Positions 1 to 4,689 of a stretch of DNA of 8,764 nt are shown here, in pieces. Position 1 is the stretch's first letter, and each line of letters opens with the position of its first letter. The stretch spans positions 1-8,764 of the forward strand of contig DXDV01000209.1 in NCBI GenBank assembly GCA_019115345.1, written 5' to 3'. Under the pieces are notes generated by a model. The model had not been told where the DNA came from, ran no database searches, and saw only the letters and a program-made list of their open reading frames with translations. A program made the translations under genes and the position numbers. This DNA comes from Candidatus Intestinimonas stercorigallinarum. GTDB lineage: Bacteria; Bacillota; Clostridia; Oscillospirales; Oscillospiraceae.

Positions 1-401
1 GCGCCCACGCCGTGGAGGCCGCCGGAGACCTTGTAGCCGCCGCCGCCGAACTTGCCGCCGGCGTGGAGGATGGTGAATACCACCTCCAGGGCGGGGAGCC
101 CCGTCTGGGGCTGGACGTCCACGGGGATGCCCCGGCCGTTGTCGGTGACGGTGATGACGTCCCCCTCGTGGATGATGACGCTGATCTCGTCGCAGTAACC
201 GGCCAGGGCCTCGTCGATGGAGTTGTCCACGATCTCATAGACCAGATGGTGGAGTCCCGAGGAGGAGGTGGAGCCGATGTACATGCCGGGGCGCTTGCGC
301 ACCGCCTCCAGACCCTCCAGGACCTGGATCTCGGAGCCGCCGTACTCGTGCTCCACCTGCTCGGGCCGTTCCAGGCCGCTCATTTCCAGTTCTTCAGACA
401 T
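1..401 (-). CDS. gyrB: DNA gyrase subunit B, N-terminal part (cut by the left window edge)
   Basis: GyrB supplies the ATPase of gyrase, the type II topoisomerase that introduces negative supercoils with GyrA. The 133 complete codons present cover the start of the GHKL ATPase domain. Visible are the N-box with EIVDNSIDEALAG (Glu56 is the expected catalytic base, Asn60 the Mg-ATP ligand), the G1 box TVTDNGRGIPVD (Asp87 contacts adenine) and the beginning of the G2 lid GGLHGVG at the window edge. The ATG at 399-401 is preceded by AGGAGG (409-414) at 7-nt spacing, and the protein begins MSEELEMSGL before the conserved IQVLEGLEAVRKRPGMYIG. The rest of gyrB, and probably gyrA, lies off the window. 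It is 97 bp downstream of remB in the same direction, as in Bacillus subtilis. No separate promoter is evident in that gap. Identification is secure. Confidence 0.98.
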   Translation of the reverse strand, partial: MSEELEMSGLERPEQVEHEYGGSEIQVLEGLEAVRKRPGMYIGSTSSSGLHHLVYEIVDNSIDEALAGYCDEISVIIHEGDVITVTDNGRGIPVDVQPQTGLPALEVVFTILHAGGKFGGGGYKVSGGLHGVG

Positions 402-458
402 TCTAAAACCTCCTGGGTGTGTTGGCGAAGCGCATAAATGCACCCCTTACCGAAGTAG

Positions 459-478
459 GGAGCGGATTTATCCGCTCC
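459..478. repeat. Short perfect inverted repeat between remB and gyrB
   Basis: GGAGCGGA and TCCGCTCC form an 8-bp perfect stem around a TTTA loop, about 20 bp past the remB stop in the direction of transcription. No T-run follows on the minus strand, so it is not a standard intrinsic terminator. It may be an mRNA processing or stability hairpin, or a weak attenuator between remB and gyrB. Its function is inferred only. Confidence 0.5.
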
Positions 479-497
479 GCCGGGGTTCGATGATGAT

Positions 498-758
498 CTA
501 TTCAAAACTTCCGCTCTCCACCCGGCCCCGGAGGGTGGCGGCGGAGAGCTGGGAGAGGTAGGCGAGGGTGCCCAGCTCCGACCGGCAGAGCACCAGGGAT
601 TTGGGCAGGTCCATGGACACGTCCACCAGCTCCCCCTCCCGCTCCGCCCGGCTGAGGAAGTCCCGGGTCAGCCGGGAGTCGGTGGTGGTGTCCAGGTCGA
701 AAATACCGATCACGTCCCGAAAGGGGACCACCACAGATTGTCCCAGATGCAGATACAT
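498..758 (-). CDS. remB: DUF370 / RemB-family regulatory protein (YaaB-like)
   Basis: An 86-residue protein of the DUF370 (RemA/RemB) family. In B. subtilis, RemA of this family activates extracellular-matrix genes, and remB (yaaB) lies between recF and gyrB. The N-terminus MYLHLGQSVVVPFRDVIGIFDLDTTT matches the family pattern of an MYIHLG start followed by V-x-x-RD-[IV]-[IV]-GIFD. The C-terminal half contains PKSLVL and LSAATLRGR, matching the PKS(I/V)V and S-S-x-TLKKR segments of RemB. Length is close to the usual 80-90 residues. The ATG has an AGGAG site (766-770) 7 bp upstream. Synteny (recF upstream, gyrB downstream) supports the assignment independently. A composite palindromic repeat ends only 8 bp beyond the ribosome binding site, so it would lie in the leader of any transcript starting upstream. 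The precise role in this organism is unknown. Confidence 0.93.
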   Translation of the reverse strand: MYLHLGQSVVVPFRDVIGIFDLDTTTDSRLTRDFLSRAEREGELVDVSMDLPKSLVLCRSELGTLAYLSQLSAATLRGRVESGSFE

Positions 759-787
759 GGCGGATCTCCTTTCTTTCTGTCATTCTG

Positions 788-819
788 AGCGAAGCGAAGA
801 ATCCGTAACCCCCGTCTTT
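788..819 (+). repeat. 32-bp direct repeat, first copy
   Basis: This segment recurs exactly 144 bp downstream at 932-963. It holds the left inner arm (GAAGAATCCG) and the CCCCCGTCTTT segment of the composite repeat. The intervening 112 bp contain two hairpins. Confidence 0.85.
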
Positions 820-821
820 TG

Positions 822-856
822 CACAACACGAGCCCAACGAAGTGGGTCGTGTTGTG
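822..856. repeat. Strong perfect stem-loop inside copy A
   Basis: CACAACACGA (822-831) pairs perfectly with TCGTGTTGTG (847-856). Inside the stem, CCCA (833-836) can pair with TGGG (843-846). A second stem nearby, 883-891 with 896-904 around GTCA, has one G-T wobble. No T-run follows on either strand. It could fold as RNA in a remB leader or act as a DNA palindrome; function unknown. Confidence 0.65.
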
Positions 857-931
857 AGAGGACGAGCAAGGGAGCGGAGCGCGTTTTCGCCGTCAGGCGG
901 AAACAGAGTGAAGCGGACTTTGCGAGGACGA

Positions 932-963
932 AGCGAAGCGAAGAATCCGTAACCCCCGTCTTT
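932..963 (+). repeat. 32-bp direct repeat, second copy
   Basis: Exact copy of 788-819. This copy continues into GTGCGTGACAGG, which matches copy B of the element (GTGCGTAACAGG). It is therefore probably the ancestral inner arm, with the first copy added by duplication. Confidence 0.85.
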
Positions 964-975
964 GTGCGTGACAGG

Positions 976-1036
976 GTTACTCCCTCAGCCGCCTGCGGCG
1001 GCAGCTCCCTCAGAGAGGGAGCCCAAGGACGAGAGA
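976..1036. repeat. Nested palindromic cassette inserted in copy A
   Basis: The cassette contains two back-to-back perfect hairpins: GCCGCC/GGCGGC around TGC (988-1002), and GCTCCCTC/GAGGGAGC around AGA (1004-1022). Copy B has only 18 unrelated bases at the equivalent place (4583-4600) between the shared ACAGG and TACGGATTC flanks, so this block looks like an insertion into an older repeat. The CTCCCTCAG...GAGGGAGC pattern appears to be a separate dispersed repeat family. Exact insertion ends are uncertain by several bases. Confidence 0.6.
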
Positions 1037-1170
1037 TACGGATTCTTCGGCCTTACGGCCTCAGAATGACGGGGATGGGACGTAGTGCTTCTTTGTGTGG
1101 GGCGCGACGACTCGGCGCGCCATCCTATCTCCTCGCCGCTTGGGTGGTGCAGGTCGCGGCGTGGGTCGGC

Positions 1171-1239
1171 GGGCGGCCGCAGGCCGCCCCTACGAAAAAT
1201 GCGCCGCAAGGGTGGGGCAGGGGCGGCCTTTGGCCGCCC
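1171..1239. repeat. Pair of near-identical GC-rich hairpins downstream of recF
   Basis: GGGCGGCC-GCA-GGCCGCCC (1171-1189) and GGGCGGCC-TTT-GGCCGCCC (1221-1239) have the same 8-bp perfect stem with different 3-nt loops, and their stems start exactly 50 bp apart. The nearer begins 15 bp past the recF stop on the minus strand. No T-run follows either stem, so classic intrinsic termination is not supported. They may mark the 3' end of the dnaN-recF transcript by protecting or processing it, or simply be dispersed repeat units. Confidence 0.65.
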
Positions 1240-1254
1240 GCCAAACCTTCTCTC

Positions 1255-2358
1255 TCACACCAGCTCCCCGGCGTGGATATGAAAGACGGCGCCGTGGTCC
1301 AGGCCCTCCAGGCCGTCCTCCTCACAGCAGGTGATAAAGACCTGTCCGCCGGTGATGCGGTGGAGGACGAATTCCCGCCGCCGGTGGTCCAGCTCGCTGA
1401 GCACGTCGTCCAGCAGCAGCACCGGCCACTCCCCGGTGTCGTCGTGAAAAATCTCCCGGCAGCCCAGCTTCAGGGAGAGGGCGGCCGTCCGGGTCTGGCC
1501 CTGGGAGGCGTAGGTCTTGGCCTCCAGGCCGTTGACGCGCACCGTCAGATCGTCCTTGTGGGGGCCGGTGAGGCACTGCCGGGCCTCCAGCTCGGCCTGG
1601 CGGTGGGTCCGCTGGTGCTCGAGCACCCCCTCGAAGATCTCCCGGGTGGGCCCCAGGGGGTCGGCCACGGTGCTCACCGTGGCGTAGTCCAGCTCCAGCC
1701 GCTCCCGCCCGCCGGAGAAGTCGGCGTGGACGGCGGCGGCCGTCTCCCGGAGCCGCCGGAGGAAGTGGGCCCGGTAGTGGATGAGCACCGCCCCCGCCTG
1801 GGCCATCTGGAAGCTGAAGTCGTCCAGGGCGTCCAGCAGGGCGGGCTTTTCCTCCCAGTCCCGGAGGATACGGGTCTTGTGCTCGTGGAGCCGCCTGTAC
1901 TGCCCCAGGGCGGCGGCGTACCGGGGCCGGAGCTGGCAGATGCACTCGTCCAAAAACCGCCGCCGCTCCGCCGCCCCCGCCCGGATGAGGGAGAGGTCCT
2001 CCGGGCAGAAAAGGACGGTCTGCAGGATGCCGGAGAGCTCCCCGGCGGTCTTGAGCTTCACCCCGTTGGAGGAGAGCTGCCGCCGCTGCCCCCGGCGAAG
2101 GGCGGCCTCCAGCCGGAAAACCCGCTCCCGGGCCTCCACCGTGGCCCGGATGCGGGCGGACTGGGCCTCCAGGCGGATGAGCTCCCGGTCGTACCTGGCC
2201 CGGTGGGAGGCGGCGGTGGAGAGATAGGCCACCGCCTCCAGCAGGTTGGTCTTGCCCTGGGCGTTCTCCCCGTAGATGACGTTGACGGCGGGGGAGAAGG
2301 CGGCCTCCAGACGGCGGTAGTTGCGGAAATCCTCCAGCGCCAGGGCGGTCACCCTCAT
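1255..2358 (-). CDS. recF: DNA replication/repair ATPase RecF
   Basis: RecF is an SMC/ABC-type ATPase that binds DNA at gaps and stalled forks. With RecO and RecR it helps load RecA. The 367-residue product has the normal family length. It opens with the diagnostic MRVTALALEDFRNYRRLE. Walker A is GENAQGKT (residues 30-37), the ABC signature is SQGQTR (285-290) and Walker B is VLLLDDVLSELD (313-324). GPHKDDL (265-271) is also typical of RecF. The ATG at 2356-2358 overlaps the yaaA stop by 4 bp (ATGA), implying translational coupling. It is the last gene of the dnaN cluster; about 500 bp of repeats separate it from remB. High confidence. Confidence 0.98.
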   Translation of the reverse strand: MRVTALALEDFRNYRRLEAAFSPAVNVIYGENAQGKTNLLEAVAYLSTAASHRARYDRELIRLEAQSARIRATVEARERVFRLEAALRRGQRRQLSSNGVKLKTAGELSGILQTVLFCPEDLSLIRAGAAERRRFLDECICQLRPRYAAALGQYRRLHEHKTRILRDWEEKPALLDALDDFSFQMAQAGAVLIHYRAHFLRRLRETAAAVHADFSGGRERLELDYATVSTVADPLGPTREIFEGVLEHQRTHRQAELEARQCLTGPHKDDLTVRVNGLEAKTYASQGQTRTAALSLKLGCREIFHDDTGEWPVLLLDDVLSELDHRRREFVLHRITGGQVFITCCEEDGLEGLDHGAVFHIHAGELV

Positions 2359-2567
2359 TGGACGGTGAGCTCCACGCCCTCCAGGGCCACCACGTCTCCC
2401 GGCCGGAGCTTCTTCCCCCGCATGGTGCAGGTCTCTCCGTTGACCCGGACCTCCCCGGCCTGGATGGCCTCCTTGGCCTCGCCGCCGGTCTCCATGACCC
2501 CGGCGAACTTCAAAAGGGCGTCCAGCTTGATGAACTCCGTCTGGATCTTCACGGTCTCTTTCTGCAT
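2355..2567 (-). CDS. yaaA: S4-domain RNA-binding protein YaaA
   Basis: A 70-residue protein consisting almost entirely of one S4 RNA-binding domain. The core runs through IKLDALLKFAGVMETGGEAK, IQAGEVRVNGE and RGKKLRPGDVVAL, the alpha-L motif that binds structured RNA. This family lies between dnaN and recF in many Bacillota, and in B. subtilis YaaA has been linked to 50S ribosome maturation. The start was placed at the ATG at 2565-2567 because CCTCC on the plus strand (2573-2577) gives a GGAGG site 5 bp upstream. The frame stays open to an ATG at 2615, but that would overlap the thioesterase end and add 16 arginine-rich residues foreign to the family. The stop overlaps recF as ATGA. It lies 13 bp downstream of the thioesterase gene. 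Confidence 0.93.
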   Translation of the reverse strand: MQKETVKIQTEFIKLDALLKFAGVMETGGEAKEAIQAGEVRVNGETCTMRGKKLRPGDVVALEGVELTVQ

Positions 2568-2580
2568 GGCTGCCTCCCGA

Positions 2581-3015
2581 TCACGTCTCCGGGCGCTGCC
2601 GGAGCATCTCTTCAAACAGGGCGTACACCTCCGGCAGCACCCGCTTGAGGGCCACCGGCTTGTCCTTTTTCCGGTCGTAGAAGAAGTGGCCGGAGGTCCC
2701 CTCCGCCCGGAGGACCCCGGTGGCGGCGTCCACCATCCGGTAGGAGAGGGTGAGCTTGGCGGGGGAGAGCCGCTCCACCCGCAGGTGGATGGCCACCGTC
2801 TCCCCGAACCGGGTCATGGAGCGGTATTTGCAAAAGACGTCGGTGACGGCGAAGTCGATGCCCGCCGCCACCGCCCTCTCGTAGCCCCAGCCCAGCTGGT
2901 CCAGGAAGTCGGTGCGGGCCTCCTCCATCCAATGGATATAATTCCCATGATAGACCACGCCCATGCCGTCGGTCTCGTAAAACTGGGCCTTTCTCAGGTA
3001 GGGTCGCAGCTCCAT
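2581..3015 (-). CDS. Acyl-CoA thioesterase, 4HBT/YbgC-FadM hotdog family
   Basis: A 144-residue single hotdog-fold protein, predicted to hydrolyse acyl-CoA (or acyl-ACP) thioesters to free acid and CoA in the cytoplasm. The N-terminal block YETDGMGVVYHGNYIHWMEEAR (residues 13-34) is the 4HBT signature; Asp16 is the expected catalytic residue, followed by the conserved VVYHGNY. The C-terminal beta strands include LRAEGTSGHFFYD. Length is normal for YbgC/FadM (about 130-150). The ATG lies 1 bp past the dnaN stop (TGACATG), with a GGGGGAG site inside the dnaN end, so the two are almost certainly co-transcribed and probably coupled. It is not part of the B. subtilis dnaN-yaaA-recF order, so its place here is notable. 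Family members act on short-chain, aromatic or long-chain acyl-CoAs; the substrate cannot be read from sequence. Confidence 0.9.
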   Translation of the reverse strand: MELRPYLRKAQFYETDGMGVVYHGNYIHWMEEARTDFLDQLGWGYERAVAAGIDFAVTDVFCKYRSMTRFGETVAIHLRVERLSPAKLTLSYRMVDAATGVLRAEGTSGHFFYDRKKDKPVALKRVLPEVYALFEEMLRQRPET

Positions 3016-3016
3016 G

Positions 3017-4129
3017 TCACTCCCCCGCCTTCAGCCGCACGGGCAGGACCATATAGAGGAAGTTCTCCTCCCCCTCGGCGGGGAGGATGACGCAGGGGGC
3101 CACTCCGGAGCTGAGCTCCAGCCGCACCTTGTCGGTGGGGGCGGCCTTCAGGGCGTCCATGAGGTAGCGGTTGTTGAAGCCGATCTCCAGATCCCCCCCG
3201 TCGCCGGAGATGGGGCACTGGTCGGCGGCGTCGCCCACGCCGGTCTTGGTGGTGATGCGCAGCACGTTGTCCCCAAAGACGCAGCGCAGGGGGGATTTGA
3301 GCTTATCGGAGATAATGAGGGAGACCCGGTCGATGGAGGTGAGGAGGGTCTTGGTGTCCCCCTCCACCCGGATGGGGTTGTTCCGGGGGATGGCCTGGCG
3401 GTAGGCCAGAAATTCCCCCTCCAGCCGGCGGGAGACCAGCATGGTGTCCCCCATGCGGAACATGACGTGGCGGTCGCCCTCGATGACCAGGGCCTCCTCC
3501 TGGCTGTCGGAGCAGATCTTCTCCACCTCGCCCAGGGCGGCGCCGGGCACCACGAAGGAGAAGGAGGGGGCCCCGTCCTTTTCCAGAATGGGCTCCCGGC
3601 GGAGGGCCAGGCGGTAGCCGTCCACGCTCACCATGGTGAGGCCCTCGGCGCTCACCTCGAAGAGGGAGCCGGTGTGGATGGGCCGGGACTCGTTGTCGCT
3701 GACGGCGAAGATGGTCTGGCGGATCATGGCCCCCAGCTTGTCCCGGGAAATGGAGAAGCTGTTCTGGTCCTCCACGGCGGGGAGCTCGGGGAAGTCCTCC
3801 GGGTCGGTGGCCAGGATGTTGAACTTGCTCATGCCGCAGGTGATGTTCACCAGGTAGCTGTCGGCGGAGAAGGAGACCACGTCGTCGGGGAGCTTGCGGA
3901 CGATCTCGCCGAAGAGCCGGGCGGAGAGCACCAGGCTGCCGGGCCGGTCGATCTGGGCCGGGACCACCGAGCGGATGCCGGTCTCCAGATTGTAGCCGGT
4001 CAGGCGCAGCTGGTCCCCGGCCTCCACCAGGATGCCCTCCAGGGCCGGAATGGAGCTCTTGGGGGAGACGGCCCGGGCCGTGGTGGCGATGGCCGCCTGA
4101 AGGAGTGCTTTTTCACAGGAAAACTTCAT
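3017..4129 (-). CDS. dnaN: DNA polymerase III beta subunit (sliding clamp)
   Basis: DnaN forms the dimeric ring that tethers the replicative polymerase to DNA and recruits repair and initiation-control partners. The 370-residue product has the usual length. It begins MKFSCEKALLQAAIATTARAVSPKSSIPALEGILVEA, the first clamp domain with its conserved S-x-x-[ST]-IPxL motif, and ends FLYMVLPVRLKAGE, the C-terminal MPV/LPVR segment of the family. The ATG at 4127-4129 was chosen because the homology starts there and an AGGAAGG site (4141-4147) lies 11 bp upstream. The frame extends further upstream only through AT-rich origin DNA and gives non-homologous sequence. It heads the dnaN-thioesterase-yaaA-recF cluster. 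No strong promoter is obvious upstream: TATACT (4206-4211, minus) lacks a good -35. Read-through from dnaA is possible. Confidence 0.98.
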   Translation of the reverse strand: MKFSCEKALLQAAIATTARAVSPKSSIPALEGILVEAGDQLRLTGYNLETGIRSVVPAQIDRPGSLVLSARLFGEIVRKLPDDVVSFSADSYLVNITCGMSKFNILATDPEDFPELPAVEDQNSFSISRDKLGAMIRQTIFAVSDNESRPIHTGSLFEVSAEGLTMVSVDGYRLALRREPILEKDGAPSFSFVVPGAALGEVEKICSDSQEEALVIEGDRHVMFRMGDTMLVSRRLEGEFLAYRQAIPRNNPIRVEGDTKTLLTSIDRVSLIISDKLKSPLRCVFGDNVLRITTKTGVGDAADQCPISGDGGDLEIGFNNRYLMDALKAAPTDKVRLELSSGVAPCVILPAEGEENFLYMVLPVRLKAGE

Positions 4130-4180
4130 GGGTTGGGTTCCCTTCCTTTCGTGCTCCGCTCGTTTTTGAGGAGAGGAGAG

Positions 4181-4226
4181 GATAAAAAATAGAAATAGTA
4201 CTCGTAGTATAAAAAAATGTGGAAAA
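4181..4226 (-). other. Candidate DNA unwinding element with DnaA box and DnaA-trio-like triplets
   Basis: This is the most AT-rich stretch between dnaA and dnaN. On the plus strand it contains TAG triplets in the same 3-nt phase at 4190, 4196 and 4205. Read toward dnaN on the minus strand these are CTA-CGA-GTA-CTA-TTT-CTA. Next to it is the DnaA-box-like TGTGGAAAA (4218-4226, reverse of TTTTCCACA, one mismatch from TTATCCACA). In B. subtilis, a DnaA box followed by 3'-GAT-5' triplets (DnaA-trio) and AT-rich DNA in this same gap is where the origin opens. The triplet match is imperfect, so the trio call is tentative; the box and AT-richness are seen directly. Confidence 0.55.
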
Positions 4227-4261
4227 AACGGGGAAACCCCTGAGGGGGAAGGACTGCGGCC

Positions 4262-4278
4262 TCCACAGGGGGTGTGGA
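4262..4278. repeat. Inverted pair of CCACA motifs in the origin region
   Basis: TCCACA-GGGGG-TGTGGA is a 6-bp stem with a G5 loop. Both arms carry the CCACA core of a DnaA box, but the outer bases (GCCTCCACA, and TGTGGACGA, reverse TCGTCCACA) diverge from TTATCCACA. They may be weak DnaA sites; TTTCCACA at 4292-4299 is another. Low-affinity sites are plausible but unproven. Confidence 0.4.
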
Positions 4279-4321
4279 CGAAAGCCGGGAGTTTCCACAC
4301 CCGTCAAAAAGAGGGGGAAAT

Positions 4322-4352
4322 TTGTCCACAGGGTGTTGTCCACATATCCACA
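4322..4352 (+). other. oriC: Tandem cluster of three DnaA boxes (oriC, dnaN-proximal part)
   Basis: Three same-orientation 9-mers, each one mismatch from TTATCCACA: TTGTCCACA at 4322-4330, TTGTCCACA at 4336-4344 and ATATCCACA at 4344-4352. The first two are identical and spaced 14 bp start to start; the last overlaps its neighbour by one base. With the box at 4218 and the AT-rich segment nearby, they make the dnaA-dnaN gap a strong candidate for the initiation half of a bipartite oriC. Confidence 0.8.
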
Positions 4353-4402
4353 AAAGCCGGTGGAAAGGACCGAAGGGGACTTTCCAGTAGGAAATGAGTA
4401 TT

Positions 4403-4429
4403 TATGCATGAGTTGCATGAAGTTGCACG
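4403..4429 (+). repeat. Short iterated TGCATGA-like motif
   Basis: TGCATGA, TGCATGA and TGCACGG begin at 4405, 4414 and 4424, about one helical turn apart, between the DnaA boxes and the repeat half-sites. Three short units could arise by chance. They could also be phased sites for an origin-binding or regulatory protein. Confidence 0.35.
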
Positions 4430-4458
4430 GACGGCATCCAGCGCCATGCAGGATCTCC

Positions 4459-4538
4459 GTCATTTTCAGCGCCCCCCTCTTTGTTGTTCTGAGGGCCTCT
4501 CTCTGTCATTCTGAGCGTCCCTTCTTTGTCATTCTGAG
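4459..4538 (+). repeat. Array of four GTCATTCTGAG half-sites with ~23-bp period
   Basis: Four 11-mers begin at 4459 (GTCATTTTCAG), 4483 (GTTGTTCTGAG), 4505 (GTCATTCTGAG) and 4528 (GTCATTCTGAG), spaced 24, 22 and 23 bp. They grow closer to the consensus toward the full element; the last is the left end of copy B. The later units also share a pyrimidine-rich lead-in (CTCTTT, CTCTCT, TTCTTT). This looks like stepwise duplication of the left end of the repeat, or a degenerating array. Confidence 0.6.
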
Positions 4539-4685
4539 CCGAAGGCGAAGAATCCGCATCCCCCGTCTTTGTGCGTAACAGGAAGGAAAAGGGACGGGAG
4601 TACGGATTCTTCGGCCTAACGGCCTCAGAATGACAGGGTAGGGACGTGGTTCTTCTGTGTGTGGGGCGCGACGATTCGGCGCGCC
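4528..4685. repeat. Composite palindromic repeat, copy B (dnaA-dnaN gap)
   Basis: The left end is GTCATTCTGAG (4528-4538) and its complement CTCAGAATGAC is at 4624-4634. The inner arms GCGAAGAATCCG and CGGATTCTTCGGCC form a long imperfect inverted repeat of about 30 bp. The conserved tail then runs through GGGACGT and GTGGGGCGCGACGA to GGCGCGCC (4678-4685), also found at the end of copy A. Within the tail, GGCGCG and CGCGCC can pair. The element ends only 4 bp from the dnaA stop codon, so it forms the 3' end of the dnaA message and its hairpins would be the first structure transcribed after dnaA. No T-run marks it as a classic terminator. Confidence 0.75.
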
Positions 4686-4689
4686 GGCC

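Larger units (their letters stand above)
779..1121. repeat. Composite palindromic repeat, copy A (recF-remB gap)
   Basis: The element is bounded on the left by GTCATTCTGAG (779-789). Its inverted complement CTCAGAATGAC (1060-1070) is followed by a conserved tail that ends at GGCGCGCC (1114-1121). The inner arms GAAGAATCCG and CGGATTCTTC extend the inverted repeat. A related shorter copy lies at 4528-4685, sharing both arms, the GTCTTTGTGCGT segment and the tail with GGGGCGCGACGA. Copy A is longer because its left arm is duplicated (788-819 and 932-963) and a second palindromic cassette sits at about 976-1036. No credible protein is encoded. I recognise the motif as typical of dispersed repeats in Oscillospiraceae chromosomes, but this was not checked. 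It could be MITE-like or REP-like; no transposase is nearby. Confidence 0.75.

Noticed and set aside
779..1121. Possible CRISPR array because of repeated short motifs
   Set aside because: The repeats are few, unequal and palindromic with shared internal sequence, with no regular unique spacers and no cas genes nearby.
779..1121. Insertion sequence remnant
   Set aside because: Terminal inverted repeats exist, but no transposase fragment or recognisable target duplication is visible; kept as a MITE/REP-like repeat of unknown mobility.
1221..1239. Intrinsic terminator after recF
   Set aside because: The stem is strong, but no T-run follows on the minus strand, so it is reported only as a hairpin repeat.
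568..3090. Very long open frame on the plus strand across the repeats, recF, yaaA and the thioesterase gene
   Set aside because: It is antisense to genes with clear domain motifs, its product is low-complexity Gly/Pro/Val/Leu-rich sequence, and such antisense openness is expected in GC-rich DNA with G/C third positions.
3014..4192. Long plus-strand open frame opposite dnaN
   Set aside because: dnaN on the minus strand is unmistakable; the antisense product is a Gly/Asp/Val/His-rich composition shadow without a ribosome binding site.
4206..4234. Promoter for dnaN using TATACT on the minus strand
   Set aside because: The -10 resembles consensus, but the hexamer 17 bp upstream (TCCCCG-like) is not a -35, and the segment is better explained as AT-rich origin DNA.
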